A DNA stretch of 64,000 nt from Monarcha castaneiventris obscurior (GCA_026261815.1 JAMPIT010000174.1:2108001-2172000); one strand, 5' to 3'. Numbered from the stretch's first letter, positions 13,801 through 27,600 are shown. Notes: generated from the sequence alone by a model not told the origin. Made by a program: numbers and translations.

Positions 13801-16800
13801 ACTTATAGCTCAGCTAAGTTCTTGAGAGGTGTGAGTGTTTTGTACTATTAGCAGGTACCTATGGTCATCCTTCTATTCTGTCATAAGGGACTCTGGGACT
13901 CTGGTCAAATCTGCTACATCTGAGCAAATTTTCAAAGCTCTTTCTGTGGATGCCTGAAAGCTCTTTACCCAGACTTGAGGCTTTTTGCTTTGCTTTTTCA
14001 CCAGAGGGCAAGTGAAGTACAGAGTCAAAGAGAACCACAGTATTCTTAGAGACTGGGACCTAAATGCCCCCAGAGAGGGACCAGCCTGAAAATTAAATAA
14101 TCTTTTGCTAACAGATGGTCTTTCATGTGATAGGTGAAACAAATGGATAAAGGAAGATGGCAATGATAAAAAAGAGACTCCCTCTGTTAAATTATTTCTA
14201 AGGCATGTAGAACATTTCTCTTTACATTGCTCTCAAAAGTATTAAAACACTCATGGGAATTAATTTTAAAAAATACAAAAAATATGCCACTGCACATTTG
14301 TTTTGCTTTTCTTTGATTCTTTTTCTATCACAATCCAAATTACCTGCACTTTTAATCTGCTACAAGACTACATTATTATGTTCTATGCATATTTTTAGCA
14401 CTCTTTTCCCAACGTAATACCTCTACACAGTGTTTATTCAATGCTTTCTATTTCTTGTATTCTGAATGAAGTAGCTCAGAAGTCCTTTTTTCATCCTACA
14501 TGATCAGACTGGTTAGTCTCAGCCAGTTTCTCAATAACCCAAAGTCCAAAGTGAGGTTATCCATCCCATGTGAAATTATGCAGATATCTCTGCTGTCACC
14601 TGTGTTGTTCAGTGTGTACATGAGGTTGGCTGGGTAATTAGAATAAAAATCTGTACAGCACGACACAGATCAATGTTTCTTTCTCAGCAAAACAGCAAAC
14701 CCAGATGGCACAATGTCTTTGCCTTCAAAGTGTCTGGGTGCGATTGAAACTTGGCACTCAGTTCAAATAAAAGAAAGATAATTGATGGGGACTGGAGGGG
14801 GAGGAGGTGGACAGCAAAAAGGAATGGCAGGAATTGGGTTTTCTCCAATAATCATAACTATAGTTCATCTTTATCAAATAAGTTCATCGTATAGAGCTCT
14901 GCCATGTAACTAATTGTACTTGGTTTTTCCAGTAGTTGGGTCTTGAGTACTTCTTCCATCTGTGGTTAAAACCACTCTTTATAAAGCAGAGTTTTTTGCA
15001 AGACAGAAAAAACCCTAACCAAACAGCAAACAAACCCAGGTTATTTTCATAAGTGCTTTGGAATGCAGCATGCTGATTCAAATCTGTACATACTTGGGAT
15101 GTATCTACTGGAGAGACAACCATTTAGAGCAGGTGTTAGGGCAGCAGTTCATTTTAAATGTATCACAAGAGCAATACCCAGACAGCAGGCAAGCAAGTGC
15201 TCAGTTTGGAAACCATGAGAGGTTCTCTCCCTGTGCCCCATCACGTTTTGAGGGTTGAGGTGATAGATGGACAGCATGCCAGCCATCAGAAAATGTGTGG
15301 TGCTCCTTTAACATTGTTCAGTATGAATTTCCTGGTAGAAGACCGTATACAATGTAAGCAACGGAGACGTAAGCAATATCCTTATCTCATATGATTTTAG
15401 AGAAGCACAGTATATTAAAAAAAGTGACCCCATTCCTCTGGCTGTTCTGAGGTGGCTAAACCCAGAGAACTTCAGTTATTAAGTCAAGGCTTTTGAACCA
15501 CTTTCTTTCCAGCAGCACTTACTCATTCAGGCTCGACACTGTTGTAATGCCATCACACAGCTTGCATCCTGCTATCTTGGGACTGTCACGAGCAGACAGA
15601 CTCCTGTCTGCTAAAATTGTAATGTTTATAAGTACCCTGAGTGTACCATTAGCCTGTGATACAGCCCATATTGTCCTCATGCCTATGAATCCGTGAACAG
15701 TTTTTATATGTATCTCAAAGTAAAAGGTCCTCAGGGAAAGGAGTCTGAAGCAAGGACTTCCTGAAAAATTCAGCTGACTTTACAAAAACACTTTCTCCTG
15801 CACAAATTATGAACCAACTTTGAATTTCACCAATTCATATTCAGTGTCATCACTCATCAGACAAAATCTATGCAGCTGATATTTAAAGAGAAGGATAAGT
15901 GTAAAAATATAATAAATGTGGTGATCCTCTATCATTATGCACTTGAAATAGTTAAAAAAATCTGTGTGGACTAACCTAAGATGGAGAAGCAAAATTAAAG
16001 CACACTACTAAAAAGTACAATCTTTTATAGCTATGTACTACTACACTTTTTTCTACACCGCTTTTCAAGTTAATTATCTCTCTTCTAGACCATTAATAAA
16101 CAAAAAGGAATAAACATCTACATCAGCAATATTTTTTCTGCTTTCTATGACTTTTAGCTAAATGTATGTTTATTATGTAGAAGCAGTAGAGCATGTTAAG
16201 GTCTCTTGAAAAAAAATGACAATCAGCAAAGAAGAAGAAGATTTGGATAATGATGTGTATATATCTGCTTATTAATGCCCTGCATGGAAGCATGCACAAG
16301 CAGCATTTCTGGTAGCCCTGTGTGAAAGTTACTGTTGGTGCACACAAATAGGAGGTACAGAGCACTTCCAATTTCAATAATTGACTACAAGGTCTACTTC
16401 TGCAGTCCCTCCTGGGAGTTCATGAGGACATGCATCTGGCACAATGTTAATCATATTTGTTCTGACACACAGCAGTACACTAACTATTTCCCCTGGCAGA
16501 TTGCTTTCTATTACCCAATATAAAAACGGCTGACATCTTCAAAATGCTAATGAGAGGTATATCAATTTTTATAAGAGCTTGGATGGCTTCCAAGAATTTT
16601 TAAATGTACTCAACAGATTGTGAAATACATTCAGTATATGGTTATAAATGCAATATGTTAACTTTCTTTGTTGTTGCATGCCTTGTAATCTACACTGGCA
16701 GAGATTAAATATGACTGGATGAACAAATGCCCCTAAAATATTGGTTTATTCTTTTGCTTAATTGCTTGTTTTTCTTCAGCTATTTCTTACACTGTAATTG

Positions 16801-17261
16801 AACAAAATATAATGTCTTTACAGTTGCTACATCAGCTTGCATCACAAAGAAGTCTGGCCCATTGCATTTTGAGCCAGAAGATGAAATTGTGATTGGATTA
16901 CAGAAATAAAACTCTAAACCAATTGGAGTGTGGAAATACTTTTTCTTTCTTATTACACTGTGATGAAATTGTTCTAAATTAATGCCTCTACCTATTTTCT
17001 TTTAAACATTTTCCTAACAGAAAATCTTCCAATTCAGGGGTAATCTGCTCTTATTGCAAGCTTTATCATAACTGAGACACCAATACCCTCAGCTGAGTAT
17101 GAGACACACACTCATGAACAGACATACCTTCCGAGATGTAGATTCAGGATTAGAAATGTGATATACTATTCGTTGAACAAAATTTTCTACAGACATATGC
17201 AAAAAAAGTTATAGCTGGAGTTTTCTTCTCTACACATTCTAATCTGCATGAAGTTAAATAA
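10861..17261. other. Non-coding unique sequence
   Basis: AT-rich DNA with no supportable gene. A TA/TG-rich simple stretch lies at 12857-12902 and contains short self-complementary words. The part at about 16660-16920 has a polypyrimidine tract and a possible acceptor, discussed as a low-grade finding. No recognised interspersed repeat. Confidence 0.5.
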
Positions 17262-17310
17262 ATGAAGGAAATGAAGCAAAATGAAGCAAAATGAAGCAAA
17301 ATGAAGCAAA
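17262..17310 (+). repeat. Decamer tandem repeat (ATGAAGCAAA)n
   Basis: Four perfect 10-bp units occupy 17271-17310, preceded by a diverged unit at 17262-17270. The array ends about 12 bp before the GGAA microsatellite. Both arrays are purine-rich on the plus strand, so they form one continuous, unstable-looking purine tract. Confidence 0.9.
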
Positions 17311-17321
17311 GTGGGGTTGGA

Positions 17322-17434
17322 GAGGAAGGAAGGAAGGAAGGAAGGAAGGAAGGAAGGAAGGAAGGAAGGAAGGAAGGAAGGAAGGAAGGAAGGAAGGAAG
17401 GAAGGAAGGAAGGAAGGAAGGAAGGAAGGAAGGG
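17322..17434 (+). repeat. (GGAA)n tetranucleotide microsatellite, about 28 units
   Basis: An uninterrupted run of GGAA/AAGG units about 111 bp long. All purines lie on the plus strand. Because no frame of this tetramer contains a stop, it opens frames on both strands: Gly-Arg-Lys-Glu repeats on plus and Phe-Leu-Pro-Ser repeats on minus. This explains the 259-codon minus-strand frame over 17187-17966, which is not a gene. Homopurine mirror repeats of this kind can form triplex (H-DNA), and GGAA is the core of ETS-factor sites. Either role here is inference. Confidence 0.97.
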
Positions 17435-19772
17435 GCAATGAACACTGTAAAATGGTCAAAACATTATGGTTTACATTGTTTTGCAGAGGATCTGCAATAC
17501 ATACTGAATTTTCAACATGGCCAAAAATTTGATGGGCTATTGCTTGTCGTGACATCAGTTCTAGTGAGAACTGGAACACTCTGCAGCAAAATTCGATCCT
17601 AAGAGCTGAAATATTGTCTTTTCTAAGCCTGATGTTATGAACAAAGTATAGCAACTTAGTAAAAATAGCTTTTTGATAGAAAGAGATAATTGCATGATTT
17701 TCAAGACAGTGAATGTGTTGAGAAAGTGTGCATCTTCCTGAATAAGCTTTAATTATTACATACAACTCCAGGAAGTGGGTTTTTTGTTTTTGTTTTTGGA
17801 TTTTTTTTTTTCTTGTTTGGGTTTTTTTTAATAATCTCAACAGTAATGTTGAAAGCATAACAAACAGTAGAGTAAATTTGTACATGGCAGAAGAAACATT
17901 AGTTTTAGCATAACAAGCAAAAGATAAATGCTCAAAAACCACAAAATTCTTAGCCAAGGTAATCATTTTGAGCTACATAAAAAAAATAATAATTGTGTCC
18001 ACAAAAGTATGCAGTAAACTAAAGAATTTGCTCCTGAAATTATCCTGTTCTTGGTAGAACATCATAAATACTTACATTAGTTTCTTATTGTAATTATAAT
18101 GGAAAAACAGTTTTTTGGAGTGGTGTAAATAAAGACTATATCATATAATTTCTAAGATTGTATGCATTCATTTGCAAAAAGGACCAGTTATAGGTAAAAT
18201 ATACTGCTTTATTTCCAAAGGCTCAGCTGTACATCAAAAGACCCTTATATACAAATGTAATTCTACCTTTAAGAACAGACTTGTGGTGTTTCTACCCTAA
18301 GCCTTTTCTAGTGGTCTCTCAGAGGTTTCTGCATCAGTAACATCCTCAGAAGATAGAAGTTAATGTCAGCACCTCAGCCACCACAGTTTATAACCCAGCA
18401 TATAAACTCAAACTTACCTTCAGTAATGGCTTCAGCAAGAGCTTTAGGCTGCACTCTGGCCCTGCTGCAGTGTGGACATGTTTTATTGATTCTGCTTTGG
18501 GAACAGGAACTTAGGAGTGGTCAAAGCATCACTCATGTTGGTAGGAGTCAGCAAAACTCCCATCAGCACATCAATCTTTCAGGTCTGTTCATGGGTGTAG
18601 ACTAAAATAACGGTTCTCTGAAGCAAGCATTTCCTGGCTTGGCCACAGATGCTTCAGCAGTTTTATGAAGCCTTATTTTAATACACAAAACCCTGTGAAT
18701 ATGTTCTTCCAGAGCTAAGGAGGTGAGGAAGGGCATCTGCTTTGGAAGGTCTAGTGACTTGTCATGAAGGAAACTGTAGCTGTCACCCTGAGAACAATCT
18801 CTTTGCCCTTGTGATGCTGGGACCCAGAAATCATGTTACTGCATGAAGAGAAACACTGTAAATGGCCTATAAATAGATATTGATAGGAAATAAAGAGAAT
18901 TTTGGTAACACAAAACATAGAAGATGACTAGAATATGCAAAGCTAAGAACAGGATGATGGAGACACACACCAAAAGTCCAGACTTCCTTTGGAAATGCAT
19001 GAAATTTCTGCTATGTCCATAGTATAAACTGGTCAGGGACATTCCAAACACTTTGCTAGAAACCTCAGTTTTGATTTGTAGTCCAGAAAACTTGAAGCTG
19101 AATCCAGTCATTAATGGGCTACTCCATCCACAGAAAGAGAACAGTGCATGTCCATATCTGACAGACTGATAAAAGTATATTGATTTATAGTAGACAAAGA
19201 CAAAACGTACTATAAAGAATTTTTGATGTTCTCACATGAAGAGTACATAACCATAGAAATAACCTGAGAGTCCAATTCACTGAGAAATCCTATGACAGAC
19301 ATTTTGCGCTTCTTTCCAATAATATCTGGATTTCAGGCAAATATTGATACCCAGCCACTGATGGAATTTTAAAATACCATGCAGAACACCAATTTCTATG
19401 AAAAGCTGAAGCAGTCTGAGGCTAAATGAAACACAATGCTCTTGAATAAGTATCTCTATTTTACTTCATAATATATGTTCCTGATTTTGATAAGCATCTT
19501 TATGCTATTGTAAAATGTGATAAATAACAGTAATCGAAATGAGATATTACCCTCTATAACAATAAAAAACTAATTGGGTTTGCTAACAAGATTATAACTG
19601 ATCCTATGTATTAATTTTCACTACTACAGAGCTGGTGTTTACTGTACAATTAATTTTTTTAATCAGGTGTTTTTTTTCCTGGGCATGTTAGGCCAGAAAC
19701 ACAAGCCATTATAAAACCTTTATGACAAATATCACTTTGGCATTGCATTGCACAGTTGTGTCCATTGAAGCT
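17435..19772. other. Non-coding sequence with a T-rich tract
   Basis: Unique DNA. A T-rich low-complexity tract with scattered G lies at 17777-17832. No gene or interspersed repeat could be supported between the microsatellite and the LTR. Confidence 0.5.
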
Positions 19773-20336
19773 TGTAGTGGTTTGATCCCGGCCATCAACT
19801 CAGCACCACACAGCCATTCACTCACTTCTTTCCTGGTGGGGTGGGAGACAGAGTCGGAGGGATGAAAGTAAGAAAACTTGAGATAAAGATATTTTGATAG
19901 GCAAAGCAAAAGCCATGTGTGCAAGAAAAGCAAAACAAGGCATTAATTTGCCATGGGCAGGCGGGTGTTCAGCAGGGCCCCATCACACGTAATGGTTACT
20001 TGGGAAGATAAACGCCATCACACTGAATATTCCCCCTCTTTCTTCTTCCCCCAGCTCTATATGCTGAGCATGATTCCATATGGTCTGGAATATCCCTTGG
20101 GTCAGTTGGAGTCAACTGTCCTGGCTGTGTTCCCTCCCAGCTCCTTGTGCACCCTCAGTCCACTGGATGGTGGGGTGGCGTGAGAAACAGAAAAGGCCTT
20201 GACTCTGTGCAAGTGCTGCTCAGCAACAATGAAAACATCCCTGTGTTACCAACACTGTTCACAGCACAAATCCAAAGCACAGTCCAATACTAGCTCTGTG
20301 AAGAAAGTTTATTCTGCTCCACTCAAAATCAGCACA
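19773..20336 (+). mobile_element. Solo LTR of an avian endogenous retrovirus (ERVL-like)
   Basis: The element starts TGTAGTGG and ends AGCACA, so it has the TG...CA ends of an LTR, and is 564 bp long. Internal landmarks fit a common bird LTR as I remember it: a 'gatcccggccatcaac' start region, 'ggtggggtgggagacagag', 'gaaaacttgagataaag', and a block around 20060-20110 reading 'atgctgagcatgattcc' then 'atatggtctggaatatccc'. The flanks are AAGCT at 19768-19772 and AGGCT at 20337-20341. That is a 5-bp target-site duplication with one mismatch, and 5 bp is usual for ERVL-type elements. No internal retroviral region or second LTR lies nearby, so this is a solo LTR left by LTR-LTR recombination. The exact family is not assigned. 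Frames inside it are not viral genes. Confidence 0.85.
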
Positions 20337-20854
20337 AGGCTGTAACACACTTGGTAGAACTATGCCAGGAAAAGAGCAAATATAAACTCTTGGAAAAGTA
20401 ACAGTTAGCTGTTGACCCTCTCGCTAAGTTCAGCTAATTTGCTGATAACTTGTTCTTAAACTCTGTACTTGCTGAATATAAACCATTGCCTTATTACAGC
20501 TGTGAGATAGACAAATTGCTGCAGAAAACAAACCAATTCTGATAAGGGAACTCAGGTGAACCCATGGCCAGCTGATTACCTATGATGGGACCTCTTCCAG
20601 TTCATTGCAGTTTTGGCACGTGGATGAAGTACTGAAGCATGAGAAATGGTTATTCTACAAGCTGGGTGGGTGTTTTTGCACTAGATACATTATTTAGTGA
20701 AATTCATCTTCTCCGCATTGAGTAAATTATTTAAAATAACTTGCTTTATATACAAATGTACCTAATCAAATACTGTTCATTAAGTATTGTATTTGAAAAG
20801 TAGTAATAAACAGTAATTGAACAATTTGCTAAAGATCATTTTTGCAGATATTTA

Positions 20855-20887
20855 AGCAGTTTTGGCTCTGCTCATGCCAAAACTGCT
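20855..20887. other. Perfect 12-bp inverted repeat (hairpin)
   Basis: Arms at 20855-20866 (agcagttttggc) and 20876-20887 (gccaaaactgct) are exact reverse complements around a 9-nt loop. The stem stops cleanly at 12 bp. No U run follows, and the stem is shorter than the roughly 22-bp duplex expected of a microRNA precursor, so no function is assigned. Confidence 0.85.
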
Positions 20888-23800
20888 CTCTAATGGTAGC
20901 ACCTTTATTTATGTGGATTCCAACTGAAATAAATAAGGCTGAGATTATTTCTATACTACTGTAGTAAAATAAGATTACATCTCCTCTTTTGCACCAATGT
21001 AATCGCATATGAGATGGACAGTTTTAGTACTACCAAACACACTTAGGCTCCATGACAAGAAAATCACATGCAAACTACTGTAGTCCTGAACTATGTTACT
21101 TCATTCACCATGGCCAAGAAGGATTTAGACAAGGAAGAATTGCAATATTGTATACATGTTCTATATAATGTATGTGTTAATGACAGTGAATACCATGTGT
21201 GGGTCTACTGAAAGCAGAATTTACTTCAGGATGTATTTTATTATATTTTTGAGTCACTGTTAGGATATAGTACTTTAAGCTGTCGGCAGAAATACATGCT
21301 GCTGGAGACGAGCAGTGATATCAAAGCAGTATCTTTAGGCCTTTGAGTGTGATGCAGGCATCCTAATCTTGTGGGGTTTAGAGCATTCCTTACTGTGTCA
21401 GTTATCAAGGCCTCCAAGGAGAAGGAAACCGTGGAAGAATGTTTATAACCGTATGGATGAGTATGTGACACGATGGCAAATGAAGCAGTGGAACAAAACA
21501 TGAGTAATCAGTGCTTCTTGAATGGGTTTTACTCTTGCTTTTTTGCCTGGGGGCCTCTCCTGGACAACACTGAATAAATAAATAGAATGCAAAGTTAAGC
21601 AAAAGCTTAAACTATAAGCTGGGCGGAAGGACATGTTTATTCACCTCTTTTTTCTTATGTTGTCCTCATTTTCAAAGACTTGATATTTTGTGGGAGATAT
21701 ATTTGACCATTGGACAGAGGTGTGGCACACAGTTAATATGACAGCAACTTGAGTGCAGGACACTGAAATTAATATATTAGGGTTGATTAACTTGGTAGAC
21801 ATTCAGTGTGTTAACAGGAAGGTCAAAAAAATGGAGTATTAATCCAGTGACTTCAACACACTCTACAAAAGAGGCTGATATTAATATTTCAATTTTACAA
21901 ACTGTAAAATGAAACAAAAATATGAATCAGTTTGACCATCTTATGCTATTATCTGACATTGTAACATCAGATAAAGATTCAAATTCAAGATTCCTAACCC
22001 ATGATTTTATCAATATTTTTCAAAGGAAAATATTGGAATACAAAATATTGTGGAAATCGTAGTTTGGAGAGCAAAGCTCAAATCCCATCTTTGCTTGACC
22101 CTTTGCTTGAGAAAAAAGAAAATTTCACTTTGCAAAGTAAGTGGCCATTTGAAAAAATTACAGGATATTCTGATTTGCCGAATTTCTCCTATGCGAGTTT
22201 TTCCATTCTCCACAGATAGTTGAAGTCTTCAGGAAAATCTACTCACTGCAATTTCTGTGTCCATAGGAAGAGTTTACAGAAAGTCCATGTCAAAAAGTTT
22301 ATGACACAATTAGTTACAATACGTTTCAGGCAGTAACCACTGGTTCAGTATCTTGTTCAGATGAAGCAGACTTTATATTTGAATTTGAATCTCTCATCTG
22401 CCAGGTCCATATAAACTTTAATAACTCTGCTTTTTATAAAGGATAGTGTCCTTGCATGGGATAGAAACTATTAAAAAGATCAGGGAAGAGTGATTTCAAC
22501 ATGCTTGTTTTAAATAGGAAAGGTAGTTGAGTTTTCCTGATAAAATCAGAAAATGTCAAATTCCACAGAGTTCAAAAATTATTTCAGAATAAAGGAAAAG
22601 TATCTGCATTCCATAAACCATCTAGGAAAAATATCAAAATTCACTAGAGGTTTTTTCTTATTGAAAATACCATGCAAACCTCCACTGACATAATTTTTGA
22701 CAATACCTACCCAACATCTATAAATTTTCTAGATTTATCAACATTTGAAAGTAAAAATAGGGATACCTGTTATCCTGAACAGTGATAAAAACCACAGAAG
22801 AAAACAAATTCTGTGGGTATTCTACACAGAGATTCACTGCTTCATTGTTTTAAAATTATTTACTTTATTTTCCTCTATTAAGATAAAGACATTAAAATCA
22901 CTACCAAACATAGATAATACTTGAGAAGGAAGAAAACAAGTCTATCTCGAACTTCTCAGCTGACCTGCAGAAGCCTTTGCTGCTACTCCACAATGTCTTT
23001 GTTAGCGTGACTCACTGGGAGCCATGACTGATCACTCAATTAACATTTCTTGTTCTTGCAGCTGCACTAGACAGACCCAGATGTTCCATGAATAAAATAA
23101 TTGTAGTCTCCCTGAGAGTGTCAATTTTTATTTGTCACTTCTCTTCCTGGGTCTGCTAGAGCTCATCCCAACTCTTTTAAAGCTGGTCTGTCCATCTTTT
23201 TGCCTGTGGTTTCTGTCCTGTAGGATACCCAAAAACAGAGGATATGGCCATTCAAAGATTTGTTCATTTCAGGGCCATGCCAATGAAAGGACATATATCC
23301 TTGAACAGACTTGCAGTCAAGAGACTATTTGCAATTCACATTTTAATAGTGGTCAAACCCAAAAAATTGTGAAGTACTTGATACCGTTAGTTACTCCCTC
23401 ATCCTTTTCAGGATTTAGACCCCTGTACCTGAAGAATGCAGGGTAGCACAAATAAATGCAGAAAATATCCTCAAGGGTCCTGAGTCTGAGCTGTAGATTT
23501 TGTTTCTATTCTTTTCTGTTTTACTCATTAATCTCCCTTTTGTAACAGACAAACTGGAAATAAATTCAATGCAATCCAAGCTACAATATCCTGAAGAAGA
23601 CTTAGGTACTAAGTCTTAAACTGTGTTGTTCCAAATAAAACACACTTATCAGAATAGATTTGTGTCCTGCCATTAATTAATATAATTACTTTTACATTTA
23701 TGGGAAGATTTTTGTCAGATTTCTATGTCTGGCTTGCTGTGAATTCTACAGAGAACTATAATATCATGTTTAAACATTTCCAATATGATGCCATAGATTT

Positions 23801-24635
23801 TATTTGGCATGTTTTTTTCTCTTTCCAAAGAACTTAAAAGAATCAAAACAAGGTAAGACAGCAATAGCTACGAAATCACTTTAGAGAATAATAAAAGGGT
23901 TTAAGTGGGACAGAACTCAGAAATTCAGAATATATGAGATGTAAGTAGTCAGGATGGACATGAGAAAGAAAGAAAATGGAAGAATGTCTGACACCATAAT
24001 TAAAATAGAAAGCTATTCTTTTAACATAGTTTTAGAAGAAATTTTAATGTTACCATTTACATAACGAGGAGCTGTCACTAGTGGTGTAAAAATCTACTAA
24101 CTGGAAAAAAATAAAGTGCCTATATGATAAGCCTGCAAGATAAGCTTTACTGTTGTTGTGTTTGAGGAGGGGTGGAAAGTGTTAGGAAAAGCTTTCCACT
24201 TACAGGACTGTTTATTCTCAACTTTGGTTCACTAATTTAAATGTCACAGTTGAAGGTTTTTATCTCTACCTGTGTGAAAAGTGCAGGCAGGCATTTCACT
24301 TAATCTTCAGCTTGTTTCTGTGCAATGATTAACCTGGGTAAAACTTTAAATAGTTATTGATCATTCCATTACCTAAGCACCTAATAGAGCAGAGGTTAAG
24401 TTTATGGAAAAGTAATGAAGTTTTGCCTGGTTTTATCCTCTAGATTCTGTTCTCCAAATACTTCATTTCAGATCTACAAAATGTGTATGAAGTTCAGTGT
24501 AAATTGTGTCCCTGAAGTCAAGGATATGATTTGCTTACTTAACATCAAATATATATTTAAGAGCTGTGATAGATGAAGGTCATATCTAATATAGCACAAT
24601 CAAGCTTAAATGAAGTTAGTGTTAAACTTTATATT

Positions 24636-24676
24636 AATTTATAATTCCTACAGATAAGAATTTATAATTCCTACAG
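24636..24676 (+). repeat. Two-copy direct repeat, 23-bp period
   Basis: The 18-bp word 'aatttataattcctacag' occurs at 24636-24653 and again at 24659-24676, separated by 'ataag'. It looks like a small local tandem duplication in AT-rich DNA. Confidence 0.85.
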
Positions 24677-27600
24677 AGGAATTTAAATTTCACATGACAA
24701 TATAGTTGTTTTTTTTTTAAATATTTCATGTTGTCTCCTTTTAGCTGTGTTTTGATCAGATATGTGCTTTAGTGAAGCAGATGATGTTTGAAGAACCAAA
24801 AAGTATACAGGAAACATAAACCAAAAAATTATGTTAGAAAAGCTTAAAAGCTTCTCTGCATCCTGAAACTGTGAGGTTCACAGTTACAGTGTGAGGATAT
24901 TCCTATTGCTGTGATAGTATTTATTATTCCCGAGTATGCTACTGGGAACTGCTTATTTCCTTTATGTTAATGAATAAGACCAAGTTTCATAAGCAGACAT
25001 CTAAGAATATCTGGAAAATATTAGTTTCTGTTCATTTGGTAGAAATCAAGACAGAATGACTTGCTTATGTTTAATCACAGACATGTAAATCTAAACAGGA
25101 TTAGTTCAATTCAGAACATCCCACCATCTTTCTACAGTGATCATTTGTTTAATTACAGGTAACAGAGAAAGGGATAAAGGAGTCCTCAGTGTTCCTGACA
25201 GTAGAAGACTGTACCTCCTTGCTGGTATATTTTAGCCAATGTAATTCAGTTCTTATACTAGCTCAAATAACAACTGAGACACTCCACTGCTGAAGAAGAG
25301 ACCTAGAACATACTAAGATTTAATGTATGATATGTTTTCCCCTGGGAGTAGAGTTGCTAACATGCTAACCTTGTTCAGGGAAAATTGAGAAATGACAATC
25401 TAGTTAAATAAGGTTTATTTTCCCACTCCTTTTTATAATCAATGTATTCAGAACACTTTCTAAGCTAATATTCTTAGTGTTGGTGTACAGTAATCTTGTT
25501 TTACATAGGAATACCTACAGCTGAAGCTATTAAGGTCCTTCCTCTATCTCTCTGAAATTCCTATCCAGTAAAACCTGCTTCACTGAGTAAAGATAAACAG
25601 TAGGGTGCTGGATTTTCATCCTAATTTTAGTAATGACTTTTTACACTACAGAAATAATATCTACAGCACACAAAGCAGTGGTTTAGATGGGCAAGTTTCA
25701 ATTTAATGCCTCTTCTTACAAAGTGAGCTTGGGAACTTCCTAAAATCCAAGCCTTTCATGCTAATATCAGTGTATATTGCCACAAACTTGGTATATTTTA
25801 TGTAGGGTAAGAATGGAGGAATTGACTTAAAGAGATCCAATTCATGTTCTATCCAAGAAGTTTATTAAAGTTTAATAGTACAAAAAAATGTATATCATTG
25901 CATGTATAATTACTTTACCTTCCATCATTCTATCTCTCTACATTCTTGTCAAGCCAGGACACCACTGGAAGTACAGAGCTGGTAAGACTGATTTCTGTCT
26001 GTGGTGCATCCTTAAAAGGATTACCAATCCTTGTTTTAAAAGAAATTTAAAAGTTTTCTAACAAGATTTCATTTAAATCAGTACTGAGCATTCAGGAATG
26101 TCCAAACAAGCATTCAGATTACTCACTGTATTGGGAAGATGTAAGGGAGTGTAGTGAAGGGAGGGAGGAAACCCCCACAATAGTATTCTAGAATATGAAA
26201 TGTGTGTATTCCAACCTACAGAATATCTGCCATTATACTGGATTTATATGGATCTTAAATTGTAGTTCATCTGTTACTGAAGTCATTGTTATCAATGGAC
26301 ATTCTAACACTCTTATAATGTTGATTAATCCATTCCTCATTTCGTAATTGACTTGAAGGTTTTGAAAAATTCTGCAAAGAAATTCTAACTGCACTTTCCT
26401 AAGTGCAATGTGAGCCATGCCAGCATGTAAATATAGCAATGTTACTGTTAAAATTGACAGTACTTTTAGATATGAACACTTATGTGTTAAAATACTGAAA
26501 ATACATTTCTCTTTTTATTTTAACTTGATATGAAGAGAAATATGAATTGTCTAAATATACGTTTATTACCAAGGAAAACTATGAAAAAACAAACAAAAAT
26601 GTTACCTGTTGTTGCTGGGTTTGGGAGTTTGAGATGGGTTTGTGGTCTTTTTTCAGTTTAAGCCACATATAAATTGTATTATGATTATCCTAAATATACT
26701 AAATATGAGAAAAAATATTTATGACTATTCAAATGGCTCCTCTATACTAAAAATGCAGGTTTGCTTTCTCCTGCCTGCTGGTTGCATGTGCCAATTCTGT
26801 CTTGTATTTCAGGCAGTAAACTCCTTGGAGCAGGAATTCTGTTGTCTTCTCCTTTAAGGGGCTGAGCACAAAGAAAAACTTACTTGATTTAGCCTCCACT
26901 TGCTTCTGTGCTATGTATTGCTTATAGTAATGTTCAGACCTAAGAAAGAGGTGACTAAGGTAATTTTTATTTTACACATGGCTTTGGGAAAGGCATGAAA
27001 TTCTACAGTTTGTGACAGCTCAGCACAGTATTTAGGTGGCATTTATTTCTCATTATAAGAAAAACATTGACACATAAATTGTTAGGGATTTTTGAAAGGA
27101 TGAAGCAAAATATGTGTTTCAGGCAGTCTGACTACTGATTAAGTGAAGGTTATACTGCTGGCACCACCTCAGCAGCCCCAGCTCCAATATTTGCTCTTGT
27201 AAGCACCAGCTGAGCACTAGATCTATAAAGTTATCTGGGCTTGGTCTTTCTTGCAGTACACACTTCTTAGCTTCTAAAAGTCTTCTCCTTTCCTGATATT
27301 GGAAAATTATATAGATTTTCCCCTCCCTTATGGACTTGCATACTAACAAGAGAGTTTTGCTTCTTCCATTGTGGCGTTTTGAAATGGTCTTTTTACTCAG
27401 TTCTCATCAATGTGGGAAACCTTTACCAATGAAGCATGTTTCATGCTTCAGTAAGACAACTCCTATGCCTGAAGTACTGAAATGTTTTGCAGAATGAAGA
27501 TACTAGTTACGAAATTGTATTTTTTTCCTTCATCTCTTTGGACTATAAAAGGTGAACTAGTATGGAACATGAATTCTTTCAGCTATCAAATCTCCAGAGG

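Noticed and set aside
17187..17966. 259-codon minus-strand open frame, the longest in the window
   Set aside because: Most of its centre is a Phe-Leu-Pro-Ser repeat encoded by the (GGAA)n microsatellite, and the rest is AT-rich with no domain. The frame is open only because the tetramer has no stops.
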